A DNA stretch of 64,000 nt from Xanthobacteraceae bacterium (GTDB lineage: Bacteria; Pseudomonadota; Alphaproteobacteria; Rhizobiales; Xanthobacteraceae), in NCBI GenBank assembly GCA_029266425.1, contig JAQSWY010000004.1, positions 1 through 64,000 of the forward strand, written 5' to 3'. Both the position numbers and the translations under genes were made by a program. How positions within the stretch are numbered: position 1 is the first letter of the stretch; every line of letters begins with the position of its first letter. Below, in pieces: positions 45,149 to 53,989 of the stretch. A model generated the notes under the pieces. The model had not been told where the DNA came from, did no database searches, and saw only the letters and a list, made by a program, of their open reading frames with translations.

Positions 45149-46835
45149 CGTCGAAGTAGCCCGTGCCCCCTGCAAGCGCCTTCCGGGACAGGGACGTGTT
45201 GAACATCCGGCAAGATGGCTCCCCAAGGTGGAGGCACACCGCGCATGCCGCCCCGGTGTCCTCGCACCCGGGGTCGAGCGCGCACCTGTGCTCGTCATCG
45301 ACCAGCCCGTCCAGCAGGTGATGGAGTTCAGATTCGAACAGAGCCTGAAGTCCACCCAGCACGAAGTCGCCGCGGGCCGCGGCGTAGACGAAGAACGACA
45401 AGGCCGTCGGCAGGACGAGCTCAGAGAGCGCGCTGCGTTCGATCCCGGCGAAGACGGCCGCGCGCTTGATGAAAGCGTGGGAATAGGAGTGCACCAACTC
45501 CGTCACTCGGACGGTCATCTCTGTAGCCGCATCTGATGGACCCATGGCCGAGATGATGGCCGTCGCCGCAGCCCGGCCGTCTGCAGCAGGGGTGACCAGC
45601 AGTCCGCGCATCATCAGCCAGGCGTGCACTTTCAAAGGGTCGAGGCGCAGTAGGAGCGCTTCAGTCTGGGCGAGCTCACCGTAGACCGTGTAGTCGCCAT
45701 TGGGGTCACGGTAGGTCCGCAGCCTGCCTTCGCCCGCTGCTGAAGGGCCCCGCGTGTAACCGAACTGCGCGGTGAGGACGGGGAACCTATCGATGAGTTC
45801 CACCCGCTCTAACCCTGCCCGAGTCAACGCGCCGGGGAAGGTCGTCTCATATAGCGGCCGGACCGACGCGGTCTCGGCCCGCGCCAACAAGTCCGGGATG
45901 GTGATGCGGCTTTCGAACGTGGCCAATGCCAGTTGCCGCGCTTCGCGTTCGGCCTCGCCGCGGATCGCTGGGGGCAGGATCGGCCCAGTCGCCTGGCCGG
46001 CAGGACTGGCCGGCATCGCCGCGATCATCGCCTCGATCGTTGCGGCGTCGAACCCGCGGTCCTCCAGGAGGCGTCGGATGGACGTGGGACTCTGCGCCGG
46101 CGCAGAGTCGGTCAGCCGGCGCCCGCCCATGCCGGATAGCACCCATTCCAGGGCCCGCTCCCCGCCGCCAGCTTGCTCGATCTGGGTCAGGATTTCCCGC
46201 TTCGGCGGATTGATCATGCTGATGCCGCGCGGTTTGAAGACCGTGCCGGACCGATGAACTGTGAACGATAACGCGCCGCCCTGATCGCAGTCGCAAGCCG
46301 CGCCGAAGCCACGGTGGATAAGGTCGTTGCACACCGGGCAATAAAAGATCAATTCCGCCGCGGATGCGGTCCCAGGGAACCGTACCGCCCTCTGGCCGTG
46401 CCTCGGACATTTGCGGACATACGGTGTCTTTATGGAGCCGCAGGAGTCGTGATAGCCGACGAATGGGAGCTGGCCCCGCCGGCGCCTTGAGCCGCATTCG
46501 CATCGGCCAACAGGGTCATCGTGGAGGCGCTTACAGCTTTGGCATAGATAAAGGCGTGGGAATGGTTCGCACCAGATTCCCTCATCCTTGTTGAGCGAGC
46601 GCACCCGGACCGCACGCTGGTGGTAGAGATCATCGACGAACCCGCCGTCCTGAGCATTGTCGCGCCATGGCGAAGCAGCCCGGATAAGCTCCTCGCGTAA
46701 AGCGCCCGTGTCGATCGTCGACTCAACCTTGGTGTCATTCCACCGCTTAACCTTCCAGATGCCTCCATCGGCGTCCACCGTCTGCTCGGGCAGGTGGCCG
46801 AAGAGAATCTGCGATCCGCTGCGGTATTCTCTCAT
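45129..46835 (-). CDS. drmB: DrmB-like DUF1998 protein of a DISARM-type system
   Basis: The 568-aa protein has an N-terminal Zn-binding part (LYLCQSCKRLHDD, CECGSRR, YCPVCNDLI, CDCD) and a C-terminal DUF1998 region (SYSHAFIKRAAVFAGIERSA, FVLGGLQALFESELHHLLDG, CAVCLHLGEPSCRMFN). DrmB works with DrmA in DISARM restriction. The start ATGA overlaps the DrmA stop (46832-46835), so the two are translationally coupled. Its 3' end overlaps the end of the NERD helicase gene on the other strand by 20 bp. No catalytic motif is visible. Confidence 0.8.
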   Translation of the reverse strand: MREYRSGSQILFGHLPEQTVDADGGIWKVKRWNDTKVESTIDTGALREELIRAASPWRDNAQDGGFVDDLYHQRAVRVRSLNKDEGIWCEPFPRLYLCQSCKRLHDDPVGRCECGSRRRRGQLPFVGYHDSCGSIKTPYVRKCPRHGQRAVRFPGTASAAELIFYCPVCNDLIHRGFGAACDCDQGGALSFTVHRSGTVFKPRGISMINPPKREILTQIEQAGGGERALEWVLSGMGGRRLTDSAPAQSPTSIRRLLEDRGFDAATIEAMIAAMPASPAGQATGPILPPAIRGEAEREARQLALATFESRITIPDLLARAETASVRPLYETTFPGALTRAGLERVELIDRFPVLTAQFGYTRGPSAAGEGRLRTYRDPNGDYTVYGELAQTEALLLRLDPLKVHAWLMMRGLLVTPAADGRAAATAIISAMGPSDAATEMTVRVTELVHSYSHAFIKRAAVFAGIERSALSELVLPTALSFFVYAAARGDFVLGGLQALFESELHHLLDGLVDDEHRCALDPGCEDTGAACAVCLHLGEPSCRMFNTSLSRKALAGGTGYFDVTAAAS

Positions 46836-49800
46836 CGCGTACTGTCCCCCTTGACCGGCGCCTGCTCCTCGACGTCCCGCAACGAGGTCATGGGACTGCC
46901 GGTGGGGGACAAGTCCGAGAGGAACCTGGAGTCAGCCGGGGGCTCCCGCATGTTGCGGTTGAACATTCCGAACCATCGATGCAGTTGGTCTCGGATGAAC
47001 TCGTCCTCCTCGGTGAGGCCAAGCTGGGCCGCGATGGCAGCCTCGTCATCCTGGAGGAGGTTCGGCTTCTGCCGGACCACATTGTTGAGCGCCTTGATGG
47101 TCGTGATCCGGTCACCCGTCGCCGGCTCATGCACCAGCGTGATGCGGGCTAGCTCCAGCCCTGCGATCGTGCGTTCGAGGACGCGTCGGCTTTTCCGAGT
47201 AATGGGTATCGGTTCGACGAACCGGTCCCCGTGCGAGACGAATTCCGGGAAGGCGCGATAGACGCTGGCGTCCCGCTCGCGCGTCATCTTGGGCACGACG
47301 ACTACCAGGGCCGGCCATTTACGGCCGACGCGGGCGGTCGCTTGAATGAACTCGGCCACACCCAATGGGAAGGCCAGCATGATCATCACATTGAGGCGGT
47401 CAATATCGACCCCATGCGACATCATCGATGAGGCTGCGATTAGGTGGAGACGCTGGTCGAACTCCGCTTCAGGGTGTTCAAGTCGATCGAGCGTCTTCCT
47501 TACATCCTCGAAGTCGGTCCGGCCGGTCAGCGTCTCGACGTTTGGAGGCGGTGTCAGCTCGGCGTACTGCGTCTCCGATGAACGCACGACCGCGTCGATA
47601 TCCTGCAAGGTGTTCCCGTAGACGACATTGGTGCCGTACAGGTCAACCAGGAAGCCGGCATGACTCGGGTCGACGCCGAGTTCAGCGCACAGCTCAGCCG
47701 GCTCGTGGAGCAGTCGCCTGATTGCCGACTGCAGCGTCACGATAAGACGGTCGACGACGAACTCGACCGTCAGCCTACGGGGCGCAAGCGCCACATAGCG
47801 GCGCATGAGTCTGTCGGAATCAGCGGCCCAGAATCCCGCGCCGTCTAACGGCGGCGGCTGGGGGAAGACCCGCGCCTCCCGGCGATAGAGCACGTCGACC
47901 TGCTTCAGATAGCCGGACAACGTGGCAGAGGACGCCAGAATCTTAGGCTTGCTTCCCGATAATTCCTGCTGGATGCCGTCCATCGCACACTCATAGTGCG
48001 CATCCACGGCGCCGAGGCTGTCCCGCAAAAGATGCAGTTCGTCCTGCAGACGGAAGCTTGCCGGGAAAAGCTCAGCGGCTATCGGCAGCGCCGACGACGA
48101 CGCCCTACAGTCCGGGACCAGACACCCCGTGGGGAAGTCGGTCCGTTTGGCATAGGTGTAGCCGTGCCCTCGCCGTGAGCACTTCCCCATGGGGGCGCCC
48201 AGGAGGCCACGCATTCCGGTTTGGCGGGAGATGTTGGCGGCCTTGTCGAGTGTTCCGATGACGATGGTCGGCAGGAATCGCCAAATCTCATCGTCGACCA
48301 CATAGATCGGAAGCGACTCGCCAGCAGTAGGGCAACTGGCATTCCCACAGCGGTGATCCAGCTTCCATAGCGTGCGGTCGAAGCTGGTGGTGACACCCCG
48401 CTCCCGACAGAACGGACAGGCGTCCAGGAGCTTGAAGGGGTTCTCCATCTCCTCGATCTTGTCCGCGTCCTCGTTCGGCCGCTCGCTCTCCTTCTTGATG
48501 CGGTTCGGGGTGGCACTGCCGCCGACAAGGAAGCCGAGGGAGAATGGATCACCTTCCATCGCGACGTCGCGGCGGACCAGCTCGGCCGCGGCCAGCGCGT
48601 TCGCGAAGCGCTGGGTCTGTTGCAGGGACAGCATCCGGAGCGGGAATCGGGACCAGGCCGTCACCCCGGAGAGTTTGCCGCGCATACGGTCCAGGAAAGC
48701 TGCGGTGAGAAGCAGCCCCAGATAGGTTTCTGTCTTACCGCCGCCGGTCGCAAACCACACAATATCCACGATGCCGCTCTCAGCGGCCGGATCGACAAGG
48801 CAACGGAGATTCGCCAGCAGGAAGGCAAACTGGAACGGCCGCCACTTCGTGTACCGCCCCCGCGCGGAGATCGCCATAGCCCGGTTCATCAGTCGGAAGG
48901 CCGTCTGCAGCTGCTCGTCTTCGGCCAGCAGCGCGGAGCCCCGGCGAATACGCTCCACCTCAGCCTCGAATTCAGCCCTAGCCTTTGTGGCCTCGTTGCG
49001 CATCCCGTCGGACCATCCTTCGGCATCTGCGCGCTCGGCCAAGGCCGCCTCGCTCCACACTCGGTCTCCCCACGCATTGAAGATCCGGAGCAGCTCCTGG
49101 GCGGTGGTCACCGGATCAACGGCGAGCGCCTCGAAATCCATGGTCGGTTCTGGTTCGCCCGATGGCCAGAATTCTGGGCGCGCGCGGTTCTTGGCAGGCC
49201 CGTCGCAGGTCCTGATAGCGCCGTCGGCGACGACGAAGCCACAGTTGATGCCGTAGGCCTCGACGTTGCGGTTGAACCGGAAGCTATCCGGGAGAGTCTC
49301 AAGCTCGAACGGAACGCGGGCCAGGCCTTCGACGGAAAGCTCCGCCTCAAAAAAGCGCCCGTCGGCCAGGTCCTCGTCCTCGGGGCTTGTGTTGACGAAC
49401 GTAACCTCCAATGACGGCGATCCGCCGCGATGCGAAATTCTCGTCCTGACCTCGGCGCTCAGTGATGGGGCGCCAGCCGCCGCGAAAGCCGCGGCGAAGG
49501 CTTCCGCGCCGTGCACCTGGTCCCCGAGCGCGTCCGGCGTGTCGAGGTCGAGCAAAACGGTGACCCGGTCCGACTTGTCCCAAGCCCAGCGGAAGCCGCT
49601 TCCCTCATCGGCTCGACGGCGGCGCCAGAGCGCGAAGCCCACATGCACTCTAAATCGCCAAGGCCCAGCGTGCGCGGGTCGTAACCGCAGGCCGATCGCG
49701 CAAGGCTCAAGCCGGTCCTGCCGTTCGTCGGCCAGGGTGACGAAATCCTTGGGGCCCAGACGTCCAAGCCAGAAGCGGCCCGTGGGGTCCACCGGAGAGG

Positions 49801-49990
49801 ACGAGAGGTTGTCCCCACGCGCTTCCACCTGGACACGGTCCTCCAGCCAACGGACGAACCGCTCCGCGACCCGATAGCGAGCGGCATCATCATCAGTTGC
49901 GTCGATGAACTCGTGCACAAGGTCCCCCTGCGAATATCGACCGCCATTGATATCAACTACCCGACCGAGACGGTCCAAGAAAATCGACAA
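46832..49990 (-). CDS. drmA: DrmA-like superfamily 2 helicase of a DISARM-type system
   Basis: The 1,052-aa product carries an SF2 helicase core: Walker A GGGKT (416-420) in VWFATGGGKTETYLG, Walker B DELH (651-654), SAT (689-691), and motif VI QATARVGRK (884-892). An internal zinc cluster (CPFC...CGNASC, ~527-554) lies between the ATPase halves. The ~400-residue N-terminal part and ~150-residue C-terminal part are unlike other helicases I know. The start is TTG 49990, overlapping vsr by 38 bp; no ATG lies just before. It is the DISARM component that acts on incoming DNA. Confidence 0.8.
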   Translation of the reverse strand: MSIFLDRLGRVVDINGGRYSQGDLVHEFIDATDDDAARYRVAERFVRWLEDRVQVEARGDNLSSSPVDPTGRFWLGRLGPKDFVTLADERQDRLEPCAIGLRLRPAHAGPWRFRVHVGFALWRRRRADEGSGFRWAWDKSDRVTVLLDLDTPDALGDQVHGAEAFAAAFAAAGAPSLSAEVRTRISHRGGSPSLEVTFVNTSPEDEDLADGRFFEAELSVEGLARVPFELETLPDSFRFNRNVEAYGINCGFVVADGAIRTCDGPAKNRARPEFWPSGEPEPTMDFEALAVDPVTTAQELLRIFNAWGDRVWSEAALAERADAEGWSDGMRNEATKARAEFEAEVERIRRGSALLAEDEQLQTAFRLMNRAMAISARGRYTKWRPFQFAFLLANLRCLVDPAAESGIVDIVWFATGGGKTETYLGLLLTAAFLDRMRGKLSGVTAWSRFPLRMLSLQQTQRFANALAAAELVRRDVAMEGDPFSLGFLVGGSATPNRIKKESERPNEDADKIEEMENPFKLLDACPFCRERGVTTSFDRTLWKLDHRCGNASCPTAGESLPIYVVDDEIWRFLPTIVIGTLDKAANISRQTGMRGLLGAPMGKCSRRGHGYTYAKRTDFPTGCLVPDCRASSSALPIAAELFPASFRLQDELHLLRDSLGAVDAHYECAMDGIQQELSGSKPKILASSATLSGYLKQVDVLYRREARVFPQPPPLDGAGFWAADSDRLMRRYVALAPRRLTVEFVVDRLIVTLQSAIRRLLHEPAELCAELGVDPSHAGFLVDLYGTNVVYGNTLQDIDAVVRSSETQYAELTPPPNVETLTGRTDFEDVRKTLDRLEHPEAEFDQRLHLIAASSMMSHGVDIDRLNVMIMLAFPLGVAEFIQATARVGRKWPALVVVVPKMTRERDASVYRAFPEFVSHGDRFVEPIPITRKSRRVLERTIAGLELARITLVHEPATGDRITTIKALNNVVRQKPNLLQDDEAAIAAQLGLTEEDEFIRDQLHRWFGMFNRNMREPPADSRFLSDLSPTGSPMTSLRDVEEQAPVKGDSTR

Positions 49991-50378
49991 GTCGCGCGCG
50001 GAGAACCTCGATATCCTTCAGCTCACATTCCCAGATTACGAGGCTCTCCCATCCGGCTACGGCGGCGGCCTCCTCAAGTCGGCGGTCACGTTCTCTGTTC
50101 CGAGCGAACTTCGATGACCAGAACTCCGACCGCGTGGTCGGAATCCGACCCCAGGGACATCCCTCGTGAGCATGCCAGAAACATCCGTGCACTTGGATAA
50201 GCTTGCGTCGGCGCGTAAATGCCAAGTCCGGCCGTCCTGGCACACCCTTCAGCTGCACCCTGAAGCGGTATCCTAGCCCATGAAGCATGCGTCGGATGAC
50301 CAGTTCCGGCTTAGTATCCGCTCGGCGGATTCGGCCCATGAGCTCGCTACGCTGCGCCTTAGTAATCCGGTCGACCAT
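49953..50378 (-). CDS. vsr: very short patch repair (Vsr) endonuclease
   Basis: The 141-aa product has the Vsr motifs RRADTKPELVIRRMLHGLGY, GRPDLAFTRRRKLIQVHGCF and WECELKD. D51, H64, H69 and the zinc-site cysteines and histidines (C66, H71, C74 and the Cys of WECELK) match positions known in E. coli Vsr. It nicks 5' to T in T:G mismatches arising from deaminated 5-methylcytosine. It is 36 bp downstream of the cytosine methyltransferase and overlaps the helicase gene, consistent with repair of methylation damage by that enzyme. Confidence 0.92.
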   Translation of the reverse strand: MVDRITKAQRSELMGRIRRADTKPELVIRRMLHGLGYRFRVQLKGVPGRPDLAFTRRRKLIQVHGCFWHAHEGCPWGRIPTTRSEFWSSKFARNRERDRRLEEAAAVAGWESLVIWECELKDIEVLRARLVDFLGPSRSGS

Positions 50379-50414
50379 GTTGAGAACCTATCACGCGCTG
50401 AGACGTATGGAACG

Positions 50415-52076
50415 TCAGCACGATAGGGTCTTGGCGGATCGGCCCGCCGCGCCTGCCTGGCAGGCTTGAAGCATTGTGTTCGCGCTCGAGCCGATAAACA
50501 GGCCGGCCGCAATGATTGGTGCATTCCGTCCGAGCTTCGCCAAGCCGACCACCGGCCGTTCGTCGCCGAACCTGACAGCGATCGCCGCATCGATGACCGC
50601 CCCCGCGATCTCAGGCTCGGACTGTAGCAATTCGACCATACGCTGACCGGTCCGATCCAATTCGTCGAGGAGCATGAAAGGGCGTGTCCCACCTACTCCT
50701 TTGTGAGTCCACACCCGCTGCATGTTCTCGATGTCAGCCTCCCCTATGTAAGTCGACACCTGCGCCAAGAGGGCGTCGACGCGTCGGCGCAGGCTGGACG
50801 GAAGCACCTTGCTCAGGTGGATGCGTAAGTCTTCATCCATCTGGAGCGCGATGATGTTCTTCGGCGTACCGAAATAGAAATTCACTGACCAATTGGTCCA
50901 GCCGCCCACGCTGCGGTTGCGTAGCTCGAATCTGACCCCACTCTTGAGCTGCAGGCTCTGGATCGCAAATCGGAAACTTCGATTCGGGGGATACTGCGAA
51001 CCGGGTCGATCCGGCGGCGTGAGGACCGGGGGAGGATCAGGCGCGTGGAGTTGTTCAGCATGCCTGGACAGAGGAGGCAGCGCAGCGGCTCCCGTGCCCC
51101 GGAACACGTGGCCCATCAGATATGTGAAGGCCGGCGGGATGGCGTTGCCAATCATCTTGAGTTTCTGGGAGTACGTGGCGCCGTAGAATTGGAATGTGAT
51201 TGGGAATCCCTGGAGACTGGCGCGTTCGCGGATCGTCAGTCGGCGCGTGCTCTGAGGCGCCTCGAGTGGGGCGATCACGATGCTTTCCCTGGACACTCTG
51301 GTGCAGGTTGCAGTGATGGTACGGACCGCGCGTTCCATTCGGTCCGGGAATGGCATGGCATTGTAGACGGGGTGGGCCGTCTTGCTGGCACGATTGATCC
51401 TGAGCTCTTCGGGGTTCAGAGCCACCTCGGGAACATGATCGACCAACTGCGCTTTCGGGATGCTGAGGCCATAGAGCGGATCGCACACCGTGTCCTGACT
51501 TAAGGCTGTGACCACCTCCCCGAGTGTTGAGCAGCCAAGACGAGAGCCATAGTCCCGGAGAAGGTCAATATCGAAGTTGCCTGCCACGCACCGCCGTCGG
51601 CGCTGTGGCAACCCGAACTCTTCCATGTTCAGTATGTGCGTGTGGACGCCGAGGTGGGAGAAACGATGTAGACGTCCGCCGTTCTGCAGCTCCTTTGTGA
51701 TAATCGGGGCCACGCGAGGGACGTTCTCCATCGCCCAGACCTTCGGTTTCAGATGGTCCACAACTCTGAGGAACGTAATGATGTCCTCTAAACCCTCTTC
51801 AAGGTCGCCGTTGCCGCCTCGATTAGATAACGAGAACTGCGTGCAAGGCGGGCTGCCCACCACGATGTCGATCCCGTCAGGCAGGTCAGCGAACGACAGG
51901 CGGCGAATATCCACGGTCTGAGCTAGGTGGTGGTTGTTCTTGAAGTTGGTCTCGTTGGCTGGGCCCCACCGCTCGTACGACGCCACGACCTCGATGCCGG
52001 CCAATCTGAGACCGAGCGACCAGCCGCCTATGCCGGAATAGAGGTCAATCGCCCTCAGCGCACGCGCTGCTGTCAT
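50415..52076 (-). CDS. DNA cytosine-5 methyltransferase (DISARM-type host modifier)
   Basis: C5-MTase motifs are present: I, DLYSGIGGW (11-19); IV, GSPPCTQFS with catalytic C78; VI, AMENVPR (116-121); VIII, QRRRRC (158-163); and X, MIGNAIPPAF (309-317). A C-terminal extension of ~230 residues (about 325-553) with no motif I recognise follows. GGAGAA seven bases before the ATG supports the start. In DISARM class 2 loci a cytosine methyltransferase (drmMII) marks host DNA; the neighbouring vsr, drmA- and drmB-like genes make this reading natural. Its recognition sequence is unknown. Confidence 0.88.
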   Translation of the reverse strand: MTAARALRAIDLYSGIGGWSLGLRLAGIEVVASYERWGPANETNFKNNHHLAQTVDIRRLSFADLPDGIDIVVGSPPCTQFSLSNRGGNGDLEEGLEDIITFLRVVDHLKPKVWAMENVPRVAPIITKELQNGGRLHRFSHLGVHTHILNMEEFGLPQRRRRCVAGNFDIDLLRDYGSRLGCSTLGEVVTALSQDTVCDPLYGLSIPKAQLVDHVPEVALNPEELRINRASKTAHPVYNAMPFPDRMERAVRTITATCTRVSRESIVIAPLEAPQSTRRLTIRERASLQGFPITFQFYGATYSQKLKMIGNAIPPAFTYLMGHVFRGTGAAALPPLSRHAEQLHAPDPPPVLTPPDRPGSQYPPNRSFRFAIQSLQLKSGVRFELRNRSVGGWTNWSVNFYFGTPKNIIALQMDEDLRIHLSKVLPSSLRRRVDALLAQVSTYIGEADIENMQRVWTHKGVGGTRPFMLLDELDRTGQRMVELLQSEPEIAGAVIDAAIAVRFGDERPVVGLAKLGRNAPIIAAGLFIGSSANTMLQACQAGAAGRSAKTLSC

Positions 52077-52316
52077 CAGTGTTCTCCAAGCCCATCAGCA
52101 GATGAACCGTATTTGCCGTGGATTGCAAGATCCGATGGGCAGCGGCGACGGAGCTCGGCCATTGAGCCGCCATGTCTTCATTAGGCTGGACAGCTCTATG
52201 CCGTGCCACGAGACGTGCGGCGCGTTAAATTCGAGCGATTCACCGTGTAACGACGCCGTGTATCAACGCTTGACTTCCTTCCCGAAAACCTCTCCTGGGC
52301 ACCGCGCCGGATCAGG
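52077..52316. other. intergenic region upstream of the methyltransferase operon
   Basis: About 240 bp that should hold the methyltransferase operon promoter, downstream of the integrase stop. No controller gene, inverted repeat or clear promoter was seen. Confidence 0.4.
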
Positions 52317-53762
52317 TCATCCTGGCAGCGTCAGCAACTCGACCAGCTCCCTCTTCTGTTTGATCGTCAGCCCGTCTGGCGAGTACACCCGATAGGTGAT
52401 CCCCTTCTTGCCGTGCCCGACGATCTGAGCCACCTCGGTCTGTGGGACGCGGTTCCGCTCGAACGTCTGAACAACGTTCTTCCTGAAGCCGTGAAACGTC
52501 GACCGCCCCTCGATGCCGCGCGTTCTGCGACCGAAGTCGCGACCGATGTACCAACTGCGCTTCTTGTCGGGACCACCCGGCTTGAGGTGAGGGAACAGGA
52601 AGCCCGACTTCGGGCACAGCTCTAAGAACGTGCTCAGGCCGGTGTGGATTGGCACGATGCGGACGCTGCTCTCCGTTTTGCCTTCGGGGATGTCGAAGTA
52701 CGTCACGCCGTCGGCAGGCTTGATGTCCGATGCGTCCAGGGAGCAGATTTCGTTGAGCCGCATGCCTGAGAGCAGCGCGATGCGCGGGAGCCAGTACAGC
52801 GGATTGGGCTCGCCCTGGGTACCGGGGAAACTGTCAAGCGCAAGAATCGCCTTCAACGCTTTCTCGCTCCAAGGTGCATTGGCGTCCTTGCGTGTCTTCG
52901 CTTTCACCCACTGGCCATCGAAGGGGCTCTCGCCCAGGGCATCGTCGCGGTTCCTTGCCCATTCCCACAGGCCGTGCAGTGCGGACACGTAGCGGTTCAT
53001 GGTCCTGTTGGTCACCTTCGGACCACCGGCCGTGCCATAGGCTGTCAGCAACTGGTCGAGGGTCCGCCCCTTGGTCCGGGGCGAGCGTCCCCAGTTGGGG
53101 GCAAGCCGCTTCACCTTGTCGAGAAACCCGGTCACGATCTTGCGGTCGACCGTCACCAGCGCCGCGTCGTCAATGTGGTCGCGGAAAAGGCGATATACGG
53201 CTTCCATCTGCGACACCGTTTGCAGCGTCAGACTGCTGTCCTTGTCGCGCTGGCGGTCGTGGATGAAATCCTCTGCGACCTTGGAGAAGGGCGTGCCATA
53301 TTCCTTGGGCATATCCTGACGTCCCGATCCGGCGCGTCGGATCGCTTCGAAGGCGGCTATCACCTCGGGCGCTAGATCGTTCTCATCAGCTTCCGACAGG
53401 TGGTCCACGCCAAGGCGTCGGGCTTCCGGCTGGGCAAATTCGTCCCACAGCAGGTCAAGTTGGACGTCTAACTCCTCCTCGTCCTTGAAGCGGCTCTTCA
53501 GCCACGCAACGCGCTGCTGCACCTCAAGGAAGATGTTGCGAGGGGTCTCGTTACCTCGGAGGACACCCCGGTGCAGGTCGAAGGTCCGCTTCCACGACGC
53601 GGCCTTCTCCAGCGCAAGGTGTTCCGCCAGCTTGCGATCCGACGTCCGCAGACTTTCCTGAATCACCGCCTTGCCGACGATGGACTGGACCGGCTTGGGC
53701 ACGACGATCTGGAACCACCAGACGGTGCCCCGCTGCTTCAGCCACTTGCCCCGCTTCGCCAT
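52317..53762 (-). CDS. tyrosine-family phage integrase
   Basis: This 481-aa integrase has an N-terminal arm-binding part (KRGKWLKQRGTVWWFQIV), a core-binding part, and a C-terminal catalytic domain: Arg335 in SGMRLNEI, Lys in EGKTESS, H424-x2-R427 in FHGFRKNV, H450 in VGHGKKGI, and Tyr ~460 in YRVYSP. It recombines attP with the tRNA-Gln attB. A 21-bp repeat lies 25-45 bp upstream of its start, so arm binding could also repress its own transcription. It faces inward, with attR behind its start. Confidence 0.93.
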   Translation of the reverse strand: MAKRGKWLKQRGTVWWFQIVVPKPVQSIVGKAVIQESLRTSDRKLAEHLALEKAASWKRTFDLHRGVLRGNETPRNIFLEVQQRVAWLKSRFKDEEELDVQLDLLWDEFAQPEARRLGVDHLSEADENDLAPEVIAAFEAIRRAGSGRQDMPKEYGTPFSKVAEDFIHDRQRDKDSSLTLQTVSQMEAVYRLFRDHIDDAALVTVDRKIVTGFLDKVKRLAPNWGRSPRTKGRTLDQLLTAYGTAGGPKVTNRTMNRYVSALHGLWEWARNRDDALGESPFDGQWVKAKTRKDANAPWSEKALKAILALDSFPGTQGEPNPLYWLPRIALLSGMRLNEICSLDASDIKPADGVTYFDIPEGKTESSVRIVPIHTGLSTFLELCPKSGFLFPHLKPGGPDKKRSWYIGRDFGRRTRGIEGRSTFHGFRKNVVQTFERNRVPQTEVAQIVGHGKKGITYRVYSPDGLTIKQKRELVELLTLPG

Positions 53763-53786
53763 CCTGACCTCTCCCGACAGGGGATA

Positions 53787-53807
53787 TAGTACAGGAAAAT
53801 AGTACAG
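53787..53807 (+). promoter_or_regulatory. 21-bp element inside attR, upstream of the integrase
   Basis: Identical to the 31410-31430 element (two TAGTACAG with a GAAAA spacer), in the same orientation. It lies between the integrase start and attR. Confidence 0.6.
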
Positions 53808-53870
53808 TGAGCAGCCACAACGCTAGAAAAGTGTTGATATCTCCTAGGTGCAAGGCGGCAAGCCTTGGGC

Positions 53871-53888
53871 TCCTCCCGCCCCAGCCAG
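53871..53888 (+). other. attR (second copy of tRNA-Gln 3' end)
   Basis: TCCTCCCGCCCCAGCCAG, exact copy of 31339-31356, 63 bp beyond the inner 21-bp element. Chromosomal genes resume right after. Confidence 0.85.
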
Positions 53889-53989
53889 TCTTTCCAGATG
53901 CGCCCCGATGGTGGACGATCCCGGAGCGGGCAAGGCCGTCCGGGATCGCGCGATCAGTCAACGCAGGCTTTCATTCGGCAGGCCTTCAT

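Larger units (their letters stand above)
31357..53888. mobile_element. tRNA-Gln-integrated genomic island carrying a DISARM-like locus
   Basis: The island is bounded by the 18-bp repeat at 31339 and 53871 and carries a tyrosine integrase at its right end, 21-bp repeats just inside both ends, phage-like genes at the left end, recombinase genes and fragments, and a defence gene cluster at the right. The flanks are ordinary chromosomal genes. There are no replication, conjugation or complete head/tail gene sets, so it looks like an integrative element or a prophage derivative that now mainly carries cargo. Confidence 0.85.

Noticed and set aside
42349..52076. Druantia, BREX or a plain type II restriction-modification assignment
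   Set aside because: DUF1998 and a helicase also occur in Druantia, but there DruE is one large protein; here the helicase and DUF1998 proteins are separate and paired with a C5-methyltransferase. No PglX/PglZ/BrxC-type genes are present, and there is no restriction endonuclease next to the methyltransferase other than Vsr.
31357..53888. Complete prophage or conjugative element
   Set aside because: No terminase, portal, capsid, tail, lysis, relaxase or type IV secretion genes were found; only the virion-like protein and the integrase.
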